Shown: in pieces, positions 1 through 5,992 of the stretch
Layout of the letters: the number at the start of each line of letters is the position of its first letter
How positions within the stretch are numbered: position 1 is the stretch's first letter
NCBI GenBank assembly: GCA_036501845.1
Contig: DASXZO010000003.1
Span: forward strand, 1-9,717
Direction: 5' to 3'
DNA from: JBBREP01 sp036501845
GTDB lineage: Bacteria > Actinomycetota > Acidimicrobiia > IMCC26256 > PALSA-610
DNA: 9,717 nucleotides
The notes under the pieces: model-generated
Told to the model about the DNA's origin: nothing
Databases searched by the model: none
What the model saw: the letters and a program-made list of their open reading frames with translations, nothing else
Program-made: the position numbers and the translations under genes

Positions 1-113
1 TCCGTCGCCGCGCCTCTCGTGTGGGCCTCGAGGTGCGCACCATCCGCTCGCGCGGCTACCTGCTCCAAGCCGCGCCGACGCAACCCGACCAGGAAGAGGC
101 GCGCAGCGCGTAG
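1..113 (+). CDS. Response regulator, OmpR/PhoB type, C-terminal end only (partial)
   Basis: Reading from position 3, 36 codons run to a TAG at 111-113. The translation includes LEVRTIRSRGYLLQ, which matches the end of the winged-helix DNA-binding domain of OmpR/PhoB-type response regulators: the recognition-helix end followed by the wing hairpin with the typical IRT(V/I)RGRGYLL pattern. A short polar tail (PTQPDQEEARSA) follows. The receiver domain and most of the DNA-binding domain lie before the window, so the partner kinase and targets cannot be inferred. The family call rests on about 20 residues of a well-conserved motif. The next gene starts 31 bases downstream on the same strand, apparently from its own promoter, so the two need not be functionally linked. 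Confidence 0.75.
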   Translation, partial: RRRASRVGLEVRTIRSRGYLLQAAPTQPDQEEARSA

Positions 114-132
114 TCGGCCGCGGGAGCACGCG

Positions 133-138
133 TAGCGT
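133..138 (+). promoter_or_regulatory. Putative -10 box for a leaderless hyuA transcript
   Basis: TAGCGT fits the TANNNT actinobacterial -10 pattern. Counting its last base as -7 puts +1 at 145, exactly the A of the hyuA ATG. No Shine-Dalgarno sequence precedes that ATG, which agrees with a leaderless message. No convincing -35 hexamer is visible. The motif is short and could occur by chance. Confidence 0.35.
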
Positions 139-144
139 GACGCC

Positions 145-1947
145 ATGAGGGTCGGGGTCGATACCGGTGGCACTTTCACCGACTTGGTCGCCGACGACGG
201 CACGATCAGGAAGGTGCCGTCGACTCCTGCGGATCCTGGCGCCGCGCTCCGCCACGCCACCGACGGGCTGACGGTCGAGGAGCTCGCGCACGGCACCACG
301 GTCGCGACGAACGCGTTGCTGGAGCGGCGCGGCGCGCGAGTTGCGCTCGTGACCACCGAGGGCTTCGCCGACGTGATCGAGATCGCGCGCCAGGTGCGCC
401 CGTCGCTGTACGACCCGTTCGCCGACCGGCCCGATCCGTTGGTGCCGCGTGACGCTCGCTACGAAGCGCGGGAGCGCGTGACGGCCGACGGCGAGGTGCT
501 CGTGGCCCTCGACGCGTCGACGCTTCCGAAGCTCGCCGCCGATACCGAAGCGGTGGCGATCGCGTTCCTGCACGCCGATCTCCATCCCGCGCACGAGCGC
601 GTCGCGTCGTCGCACTACCGCGCGCTCGGGTTCGACGTGACCTGCTCGCACGAAGTGGCGCCCGAGACGCGCGAGTACGAGCGCACCGTGACCACCGTCG
701 CGAACGCCTACCTGCGGCCGGCTCTGCGTCGCTACCTCCTCGACATCGACCGGGTTGCGCCGCGCGTACTCGTGATGACCAGCGCCGGCGGGCTCGTACC
801 GGTGTCGGTCGGCGCCGAGTTGCCGGCGGCGCTGCTGCTGTCGGGGCCCGCAGGCGGAGCGCGCGCCGCGGCTGCAATCGCGTCGGCGTGCGGCGTCGCC
901 GAGGCGGTGGCGTTCGACATGGGCGGCACGAGCACCGATGTGTGCCTGCTTCGCGGTGGCGTGCCCGAACCCGCGCCCGGCCGCAGCATTGCGGGCCTCC
1001 CATTGCGGCTACCCGCGCTGGATATCCACACGATCGGAGCGGGTGGTGGCTCGATCGCTGCGATCGACTCGGGTGGTGCGCTCACGGTCGGCCCGCGCAG
1101 TGCCGGCGCCGCGCCCGGACCGGCGTGTTACGGGCGTGGTGGCGCGGAAGCGACGGTCACCGACGCCGATCTCGTGCTCGGGCGCATCCCACACGGCACG
1201 GTGTTGCCCGAGATCGGCGAGCTCGATGTGGTGGCCGCGCAGCGAGCGCTCGCTCGCGCCGGCGTCACCGCTGACGGTGTGCTCGCGCTCGTCGATACGC
1301 ACATGGCCGGTGCAGTGCGTGCCGTCACCGTCGAGCGCGGTGTCGACCCGCGCAACGTTGCGCTCGTGGCGTTCGGTGGAGCCGGCCCGCTCCACGCGTG
1401 CGCGGTTGCCGAACAGATCGGTATCGCGACCGTCATCGTGCCGTCGCGTGCGGGTGTGTTCAGTGCCGTCGGCCTCATCGCGTCGCCGGAACGACGCGAG
1501 GTGGTGGTGTCGGTAGGCGCACGTCGTGTCGCCGACGTGGCCGCCGAAGCGCGCACGCGCGCCCACGAGCTGCTCGCGGGTGCCGCTGCAGTGGATCTCG
1601 CGTACGACTGCCGTTACGTGGGTCAGAGCCACGAGTTGACGGTCGACTCGGTCGACGCGTTTGGCGCCGCTCACGAGGCGCGGAACGGCTACCGCCGCGA
1701 CGGCGCGCCCGTCGAGGTGATCGCGGTGCGGGCGCGAGCAACCGGGCCTACGCCAGAGGGCATCGAAGCCTTGCCCGCACCGAATCGCGACCCCGTACAA
1801 GGACCGGCCGTGGTCGCCGAGCCCGACTGCACCATCTGGGTCCCCGAGGGTTGGACGGGTGAGGTGGGTGCGCTCGGTGCGTTCGCGCTCACCAGGGCCG
1901 CGAGCCCCGAGGGGCGCGAGTCCCGGCGAGCGGGGGTGGAGTTGTGA
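145..1947 (+). CDS. hyuA: Hydantoinase/oxoprolinase family protein, subunit A (HyuA-like)
   Basis: A 600-residue member of the HyuA / 5-oxoprolinase / acetone carboxylase beta-subunit family. Family members use ATP to activate a carbonyl of a small cyclic amide or ketone. The N-terminus MRVGVDTGGTFTDLV is the first phosphate-binding motif of the ASKHA-type ATPase fold and starts the Hydant_A_N domain (about residues 2-165). The Hydantoinase_A domain follows (about 180-455), with the second phosphate motif DMGGTSTD at 258-265 and downstream the conserved IHTIGAGGGSIA and GAAPGPACYGRGG. The C-terminal part is short; many relatives are roughly 650-720 residues. The ATG has no Shine-Dalgarno but lies at a predicted transcription start. 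The last bases overlap the hyuB start, so both subunits should be made together. The family is clear; the substrate (hydantoin, N-methylhydantoin, 5-oxoproline, a lactam or a ketone) is not, and no nearby gene helps. Confidence 0.93.
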   Translation: MRVGVDTGGTFTDLVADDGTIRKVPSTPADPGAALRHATDGLTVEELAHGTTVATNALLERRGARVALVTTEGFADVIEIARQVRPSLYDPFADRPDPLVPRDARYEARERVTADGEVLVALDASTLPKLAADTEAVAIAFLHADLHPAHERVASSHYRALGFDVTCSHEVAPETREYERTVTTVANAYLRPALRRYLLDIDRVAPRVLVMTSAGGLVPVSVGAELPAALLLSGPAGGARAAAAIASACGVAEAVAFDMGGTSTDVCLLRGGVPEPAPGRSIAGLPLRLPALDIHTIGAGGGSIAAIDSGGALTVGPRSAGAAPGPACYGRGGAEATVTDADLVLGRIPHGTVLPEIGELDVVAAQRALARAGVTADGVLALVDTHMAGAVRAVTVERGVDPRNVALVAFGGAGPLHACAVAEQIGIATVIVPSRAGVFSAVGLIASPERREVVVSVGARRVADVAAEARTRAHELLAGAAAVDLAYDCRYVGQSHELTVDSVDAFGAAHEARNGYRRDGAPVEVIAVRARATGPTPEGIEALPAPNRDPVQGPAVVAEPDCTIWVPEGWTGEVGALGAFALTRAASPEGRESRRAGVEL

Positions 1948-3488
1948 ATGCGTCCGACCTTGCCGTTGCGATCGCTCGGCTCACCGGCGTTGCCGACGAG
2001 ATGGGCGCGGTACTCCGGCGCGCCGCCTACAGCCCCAACATCAAAGAGCGCGCCGACTGCTCCGCCGCGGTGTTCACCGCGTCGGGCGAGCTTCTCGTGC
2101 AAGCCGAGCACATTCCCGTGCACCTCGGTGCGATGCCCGCGTCAGTACGTGCCGCGATCGACATGGTCGTGGCCCGCGGGATCACGCTGTGCGACGGCGA
2201 CCAAGTCGTGTTGAACGATCCGTTCGCCGGCGGCACGCATCTCAACGACGTCACCTTAGTTGCGCCCGTGTTCGGCGGCGCCGGCCGCGTCTTGCTGGGA
2301 TGGGTCGCGAATCGGGCGCACCATGCCGATGTTGGTGGCATCGCTCCCGGGTCGATGTCACCTGACGCCACCGAGATCCAGCAAGAGGGCATTCGCATTC
2401 CACCGGTGTTGCTCAATCCCGACGTGGTGGACGTGTTCGTTGCCGCGTCGCGCACACCCGATGAGCGGCGCGGTGATGTGGCGGCGCAGATGGGCGCCAA
2501 TCGCATCGGCGTGCAGCGCCTGCGCGAACTGGCCCTCGCCGACGACGTGACACGCGAGATAGTCGACTACGGCGAACGTCGCATGCGAGCCGCGATCGCC
2601 GCGCTACCCGACGGTGTCGAGCACGTCGACGACGTACTCGATTCCACCGGGCCGAAGAGTGCGCCGGCGCGCATTGCGTGCGCGGTCACCGTTGCCGGCG
2701 ACACGATCACGTTCGACTTCGGTGGCACTGCCGCCCAGCGGCCCGGCAACGTGAACGCGGTCGAGGCGGTCACCGTGAGCTCGGTCGCGTTTGCGTTGCG
2801 CGCCGCTACCGATCCGACGATCCCGGCGAACGGCGGCGCCCTCCGCCCCGTGCGAGTGATCGCGCCGCCCGGCTCGCTGGTGGCCGCGGTGCCGCCGGTT
2901 GCCGTCGGCGCGGGGAACGTCGAGGTGAGCCAACGTGTCGCCGACGTGTGTCTGCGCGCGCTCGCTCGGTTCGCGCCCGATCGCGTCGGCGCCGCGAGCC
3001 AGGGAACCATGAACAACGTCCTCATCGGCGGGGGTGGAGGCGAGCCGTTCGTCTATTACGAGACCATCGGTGGCGGGCAAGGCGGCAAGCCCAATGGCGC
3101 ACCGGGGATGTCGGGGGTGCACACCGCGATGACCAACACTCGCGACACGCCGGTGGAGGCATTCGAGCGCGCCTACCCGATGCGCGTGCGGCGTTACACG
3201 TTGCGGCGGGGAAGCGGCGGAGGCGGTGCCGCGCGCGGAGGTGACGGCATCGTGAAGGAGTACGAGCTGCTCGTGCCCGCGACCGTCTCGCTCGTGACCG
3301 AACGCCGTGCGAGCGCGCCGCCGGGACTCGCCGGCGGCGCCGATGGCGCGCGGGGCGAGAACTGGCTTGTGCCTGCGGGCGACGAGACGCGCGCGGTGAA
3401 ACTCGGCGACAAGCTCACTTTGGAGTGCGCCGCCGGCGATGTGCTGCGCATCGTCACGCCAGGTGGCGGCGGCTTCGGCCGCGCGTGA
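1944..3488 (+). CDS. hyuB: Hydantoinase/oxoprolinase family protein, subunit B (HyuB-like)
   Basis: A 514-residue HyuB / acetone carboxylase alpha-subunit family protein, the obligate partner of HyuA. Conserved blocks in order: a start region with MGAVLRRAAYSPNIKER; QAEHIPVHLGAMP; NDPFAGGTHLNDVTL beginning at N91; AHHADVGG at 125-132; EIQQEGIRIPP; MGANRIGVQRL; a Gly-rich block containing GGGGGEPFVYYETIGGGQGG; TNTRDTPVEAFERAYPMRV; and the usual C-terminal TPGGGGFGRA. Length is near the family norm and the ends look intact. The GTG at 1944 overlaps the hyuA TGA (GTGA, 4 bases) and is preceded by a purine-rich GGGGGTGGAG, so translation is probably coupled to hyuA. The A+B pair is expected to form a cytoplasmic ATP-dependent enzyme. 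The exact reaction cannot be read from the sequence. Confidence 0.93.
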   Translation: MNASDLAVAIARLTGVADEMGAVLRRAAYSPNIKERADCSAAVFTASGELLVQAEHIPVHLGAMPASVRAAIDMVVARGITLCDGDQVVLNDPFAGGTHLNDVTLVAPVFGGAGRVLLGWVANRAHHADVGGIAPGSMSPDATEIQQEGIRIPPVLLNPDVVDVFVAASRTPDERRGDVAAQMGANRIGVQRLRELALADDVTREIVDYGERRMRAAIAALPDGVEHVDDVLDSTGPKSAPARIACAVTVAGDTITFDFGGTAAQRPGNVNAVEAVTVSSVAFALRAATDPTIPANGGALRPVRVIAPPGSLVAAVPPVAVGAGNVEVSQRVADVCLRALARFAPDRVGAASQGTMNNVLIGGGGGEPFVYYETIGGGQGGKPNGAPGMSGVHTAMTNTRDTPVEAFERAYPMRVRRYTLRRGSGGGGAARGGDGIVKEYELLVPATVSLVTERRASAPPGLAGGADGARGENWLVPAGDETRAVKLGDKLTLECAAGDVLRIVTPGGGGFGRA

Positions 3489-3492
3489 CCGA

Positions 3493-3519
3493 CGTCAGCT
3501 CGCGGGACGGACGCTGACG
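3493..3519. terminator. Inverted repeat at the convergent hyuB/greA 3' ends
   Basis: A perfect 7-base inverted repeat, CGTCAGC (3493-3499) and GCTGACG (3513-3519) with a 13-base loop, spans the greA stop codon and begins 5 bases past the hyuB stop. Only 6 bases separate the two stops, so this is the nearest structure that could end either transcript. There is no T-run on either side, so it is not a standard intrinsic terminator and may be incidental in GC-rich DNA. Confidence 0.2.
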
Positions 3520-3968
3520 AGCTCTACCGCGAGCTCGCGCTTGGGGCCTTGGTACGAGACCTTTGTGCCTGGGTGCTTGCCGATCACTGCTCGTCCGAGC
3601 GGTGACGACACCGACAACACGTCGTAGGTGTCGTGGCGTTCCTCGATCGACCCCATCAGGTACGTGGTGGTGTCGTCGTCGCCTTCATAACGCAGCTCTA
3701 CGAGCAGGCCGGCGGCCGCGGCGTCGGTGTTGGCGTCGGCTTCCACCACAACAGCTCGCGAGAGCATGTCTTCGAGTTGGCGGATGCGCGCCTCGTTCAG
3801 ACCCTGCTCGTTCTTCGCCGCGTGATACTCGGCGTTTTCCTTGAGGTCGCCGTGTTCGCGAGCCTCTTCGATGCGGTTGGTGATCTCGGTGCGCCCCGGA
3901 CCAGTCCGCTCGTCGAACTCGGCGTGCAACCGGTCGAGCGCTTGTTGTGAGAGTTCGAGAGGTTCCAC
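3495..3968 (-). CDS. greA: Transcription elongation factor GreA
   Basis: GreA binds the RNA polymerase secondary channel and stimulates cleavage of backtracked RNA. The product has the N-terminal coiled coil with the diagnostic AREHGDLKENAEYHAAK, then the globular C-terminal domain with VSSPLGRAVIGKHPGTKVSY. An open frame extends upstream to 4061, but I place the start at the GTG at 3968. This gives 157 residues, the usual GreA length, and puts the two tip acidic residues at D41 and E44, the same numbers as in E. coli GreA. A GGAG lies 6 bases before this GTG. An adjacent in-frame GTG at 3971 is an equally possible start, one residue longer. The upstream extension has no family similarity and would overlap the yceI stop. 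The gene lies 82 bases downstream of yceI on the same strand and may have its own promoter. Confidence 0.95.
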   Translation of the reverse strand: MEPLELSQQALDRLHAEFDERTGPGRTEITNRIEEAREHGDLKENAEYHAAKNEQGLNEARIRQLEDMLSRAVVVEADANTDAAAAGLLVELRYEGDDDTTTYLMGSIEERHDTYDVLSVSSPLGRAVIGKHPGTKVSYQGPKRELAVELVSVRPAS

Positions 3969-3979
3969 CACAGGCTCCG

Positions 3980-3985
3980 AGCGTA
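3980..3985 (-). promoter_or_regulatory. Putative -10 box for greA
   Basis: On the minus strand the bases read TACGCT, a TANNNT -10 match identical to the one before the 8601 gene. Predicted +1 is 3973, so the GTG starts at 3971 or 3968 would have a 5' untranslated leader of only 2-5 bases. The -35 region is weak (TTCATT with a 17-base spacer). If used, the GGAG before the GTG would lie at or before the transcript start and could not act as a ribosome-binding site. Confidence 0.35.
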
Positions 3986-3995
3986 TCGCCAGTCG

Positions 3996-4048
3996 AATGA
4001 GAAATGAACGTTTGGACGGCGCGACTACCGCGACTTGTTCTCCAAACG
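3996..4048 (-). terminator. Possible terminator downstream of yceI
   Basis: On the minus strand, 3 bases after the yceI stop, CGTTTGGA (4048-4041) is repeated inverted as TCCAAACG (4016-4009) across 24 bases. The right arm is followed by the T-rich stretch TTCATTTCTCATT. Eight perfect base pairs and a T-rich tail suggest an intrinsic terminator separating yceI from greA. The large loop, with only a short CGCG/CGCG inner pairing, makes it weak. Confidence 0.3.
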
Positions 4049-4050
4049 GT

Positions 4051-4734
4051 CTATTTCGCAAACGTCAGCTCGAACTCCATGGTGCCGCTGTCGCTCACAG
4101 TGACGAATGGCCGCGACGGCGCGGTGATCGAGTAATCCGCAAGGCGGATCGGCAGGTTGCCCGTCGCGTCGATCACAGCTCCGTTCCAGCGCGCTTGGAT
4201 CGGTACGGTCACGTCCTTCGTCACACCGTGCAACGTGAGCTTGCCGTGCGCCTCGACGTTCTCGACCGTGCCGACCTTCGGCGCGCTCGGGAGCGTGGCC
4301 GGTGACGACAACACGAACTTCGCGTCGGGGAAGTTCGAGATCTCCAACCCTTCGTTCTGCAACGACGTGAGCCGTCCGTTCAAGCCGGGAACACCAGGCG
4401 GCTGGGTGTCGTCATTCTGGAGCTGCGCGAGGTTGGCGGTGATCGTCACGCCGCTCACCTGCGTGCCCTGCAGCGTGAGCGATCCGGTGACCGCGGGTGT
4501 GCGCACCACGGCGGTGTGGCTGACGGCGGGGAAGTTCTCCTTGATGCGGAAGCCGGCGAAGGTCGACTTCCCGGTCTGCACCGTGTAGCTGCCATCGGGA
4601 CCGCTCGTGGGTTGCACCGTGTTGCGAGTGGTGAGCGACGCCTTCGGCGGGGCGGTGTCGCGGATGAACCAGTACCAGAAGCCGAATCCGCCGAGCGCGA
4701 CCACGATCACGACGACTGCGAGAATGCGCTTCAC
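4051..4734 (-). CDS. YceI-family protein with N-terminal membrane anchor
   Basis: A 227-residue protein. Residues 1-24 form a basic start (MKR) and one hydrophobic segment rich in Val, Ile, Leu, Phe and Trp, best read as an uncleaved signal anchor or signal peptide. No lipobox cysteine is visible. A Thr/Ser/Pro/Gly-rich linker (about 26-50) leads to a YceI-like lipocalin-fold domain (about 50-226). Recognisable family elements are the opening YTVQTGKSTFAGFRIKE, the central GKLTLHGVTKDVTVPI and the end segment ATGNLPIRLADYSITAP. YceI proteins bind long-chain polyprenyl or lipid molecules in the barrel; the ligand here is unknown. The start is a GTG preceded by AGGGG. The domain would face outside the membrane. 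The gene is divergent from the leuB operon and upstream of greA, and no pathway partner is adjacent. Confidence 0.85.
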   Translation of the reverse strand: MKRILAVVVIVVALGGFGFWYWFIRDTAPPKASLTTRNTVQPTSGPDGSYTVQTGKSTFAGFRIKENFPAVSHTAVVRTPAVTGSLTLQGTQVSGVTITANLAQLQNDDTQPPGVPGLNGRLTSLQNEGLEISNFPDAKFVLSSPATLPSAPKVGTVENVEAHGKLTLHGVTKDVTVPIQARWNGAVIDATGNLPIRLADYSITAPSRPFVTVSDSGTMEFELTFAK

Positions 4735-4805
4735 GACCCCTGCCTTCGGGCGATGAGAATGTTGCGAGAAGCTACGGGCGCCAATTCAACTCGCTCGTAC
4801 TCGAG

Positions 4806-4834
4806 CTGAGAGCCCGTTCACGTTCGGATACACT
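4806..4834 (+). promoter_or_regulatory. Promoter of the leader peptide-leuB-ilvE-cimA operon
   Basis: A -35-like CTGAGA (4806-4811, 4 of 6 matches to TTGACA) is separated by exactly 17 bases from a -10-like TACACT (4829-4834). This predicts a transcription start near 4841, three bases before the leader peptide ATG. It is the best-formed sigma70-type promoter in the window and is correctly placed for the attenuator that follows. Confidence 0.6.
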
Positions 4835-4843
4835 TCGGTCGTT

Positions 4844-4879
4844 ATGTCGCCAACCGTCGCCATCATCGTCATTGCCTAG
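4844..4879 (+). CDS. Branched-chain amino acid leader peptide (MSPTVAIIVIA)
   Basis: A complete 11-codon frame, ATG to TAG, encoding M-S-P-T-V-A-I-I-V-I-A. Five of 11 residues are Ile or Val, with the run I-I-V-I at codons 7-10, and there is no Leu. It lies about 10 bases after a well-formed -10 box and just before two hairpins, the second followed by a T-run. A biosynthetic operon for branched-chain amino acids starts at 4961. This is the standard arrangement of a ribosome-mediated attenuation leader: scarcity of charged Ile- or Val-tRNA would slow the ribosome in this frame. The predicted transcript start is only 0-3 bases before the ATG, so translation would be leaderless or nearly so. The role is inferred from position and codon content. 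Confidence 0.75.
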   Translation: MSPTVAIIVIA

Positions 4880-4904
4880 CGAACGCCGGTCGCCCGGTGT
4901 TCGC
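4879..4904 (+). promoter_or_regulatory. First hairpin of the attenuator
   Basis: Bases 4879-4889 (GCGAACGCCGG) pair with 4894-4904 (CCGGTGTTCGC): 11 pairs including one G-U, around a TCGC loop. The stem starts at the last base of the leader stop codon, so a ribosome terminating there would melt its 5' arm. It may act as a pause hairpin or as the competing structure. Part of it (4889-4895, GTCGCCC) can alternatively pair with the 3' arm of the terminator (4919-4925), so the two folds exclude each other. Confidence 0.6.
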
Positions 4905-4907
4905 CTC

Positions 4908-4935
4908 TGCCGCCCAAGGGGCGGCATTTTCATTT
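4908..4935 (+). terminator. Intrinsic terminator (attenuator) upstream of leuB
   Basis: TGCCGCCC (4908-4915) pairs perfectly with GGGCGGCA (4919-4926) around an AAG loop. It is followed by TTTTCATTT (4927-4935), the usual U-rich tail of a Rho-independent terminator. It lies between the promoter and the first structural gene of its own operon, which makes sense only if read-through is regulated. The leuB ribosome-binding region (AGGGAG, 4944-4949) is downstream and not in the stem, pointing to transcriptional rather than translational control. Confidence 0.75.
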
Positions 4936-4960
4936 CTGGAGCCAGGGAGCGCGTCGAGTC

Positions 4961-5953
4961 ATGAGCCATCGGATCGCTGTCATAGGAGGCGACGGCATCG
5001 GGCCGGAGGTCACCGCGGTGGCGCTCGACGTCGTGAAGGCCACGGGCGTCGCGATCGACACCACCGAGATCGACCTCGGCGGCGCGCGCTACCTGCGCAC
5101 GGGCGAGGTGTTGCCCGACGACGAGCTCGAGGCCCTGCGCGCGTACGACGCGATCCTCGTGGGCGCGGTCGGCACACCTGAGGTGCCGCCGGGCGTGCTC
5201 GAGCGCGGCTTGCTCCTCAAGATCCGTTTCGGCCTCGACCTCTACGTGAACATGCGGCCGTTCAAGTCGGGGCCGGGACCGCACAACGACGGTGTCGACT
5301 TCGTGGTGATTCGCGAGAACACCGAGGGCACGTACGCGGGCGAGGGCGGTTTCCTGCGTCACGGCACGCCGCACGAGGTTGCCACGCAAGGCTCGGTGAA
5401 CACGCGCATGGGTGTGGAGCGTTGCGTGCGCTTCGCGTTCGACCTCGCCCGCAGCCGACCCGCGAAGTTGCTCACCCTCGTGCACAAGACGAACGTGCTC
5501 ACGTTTGCCGGCGATCTGTGGCAACGCACATTCAACGACGTCGCGGCGGACTACACCGATGTCGCCACCAACTACCAGCACGTCGACGCCGCGTGCATCT
5601 ACATGGTGTCGGACCCTGGCCGTTACGACGTGGTGGTCACCGACAATCTCTTCGGCGACATTCTCACCGATCTCGCCGGCGCGATCAGCGGCGGCATCGG
5701 TCGTGCCGCGTCGGCAAACCTCAATCCCGCGCGCACCGGTCCGTCGTTCTTCGAGCCGGTGCACGGCTCGGCACCCGATATCACGGGCAAGAACCTCGCC
5801 GACCCACGCGCCGCGGTGATCTCCGCCGCGATGATGCTCGAGTTCCTCGGTGAGGCCGACGCCGCGGCGCGTATCCGCAAGGCCGTCGAGGCCACCGACA
5901 CTGTCACCGGTTCCACGAGCGATATTGCCGCGGCGATCCGCGGCGCGCTGTAA
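4961..5953 (+). CDS. leuB: 3-isopropylmalate dehydrogenase
   Basis: A 330-residue NAD-dependent beta-decarboxylating dehydrogenase. It oxidises and decarboxylates 3-isopropylmalate in leucine synthesis and, by family knowledge, can process the methylmalate intermediate of the citramalate-isoleucine route. Visible features: IAVIGGDGIGPEV at the N-terminus; ERGLLLKIRFGLDLYVNMRP with substrate arginines R89 and R99; IRENTEG with R118; VHKTNVLTFAGDLW with catalytic K176; QHVDAA with D209; TDNLFGDILTDL with metal ligands D233 and D237; and the NAD-loop motif EPVHGSAPDITGKNLADP. It resembles the short actinobacterial LeuB type, including the Mycobacterium form. The RENTEG triad is also common in isocitrate or tartrate dehydrogenases, so strict substrate specificity is inferred from the operon. 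The ATG is preceded by AGGGAG, 11 bases away. First structural gene after the attenuator. Confidence 0.9.
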   Translation: MSHRIAVIGGDGIGPEVTAVALDVVKATGVAIDTTEIDLGGARYLRTGEVLPDDELEALRAYDAILVGAVGTPEVPPGVLERGLLLKIRFGLDLYVNMRPFKSGPGPHNDGVDFVVIRENTEGTYAGEGGFLRHGTPHEVATQGSVNTRMGVERCVRFAFDLARSRPAKLLTLVHKTNVLTFAGDLWQRTFNDVAADYTDVATNYQHVDAACIYMVSDPGRYDVVVTDNLFGDILTDLAGAISGGIGRAASANLNPARTGPSFFEPVHGSAPDITGKNLADPRAAVISAAMMLEFLGEADAAARIRKAVEATDTVTGSTSDIAAAIRGAL

Positions 5954-5992
5954 GCGGCCGTCCCCGAGTTCAGCTCCGAAAGAGGTCACGCG

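Noticed and set aside
206..1800. Several minus-strand and alternative plus-strand frames over hyuA
   Set aside because: Arg- and Ala-rich low-information translations in the region fully explained by hyuA motifs.
3969..4061. N-terminal extension of GreA by 31 residues
   Set aside because: No GreA similarity, it overlaps the yceI stop, and the start at 3968 gives standard length and the D41/E44 numbering of the catalytic tip.
4735..4805. Promoter for yceI on the minus strand
   Set aside because: TAGCTT (4774-4769) and TTGAAT elements are present but only 9 bases apart, and no properly spaced pair was found, so no promoter is called.
4897..5181. 94-codon plus-strand frame across the attenuator and leuB start
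   Set aside because: It reads through the terminator hairpin and then a wrong frame of leuB, giving Arg/Gly-rich sequence with no motif.
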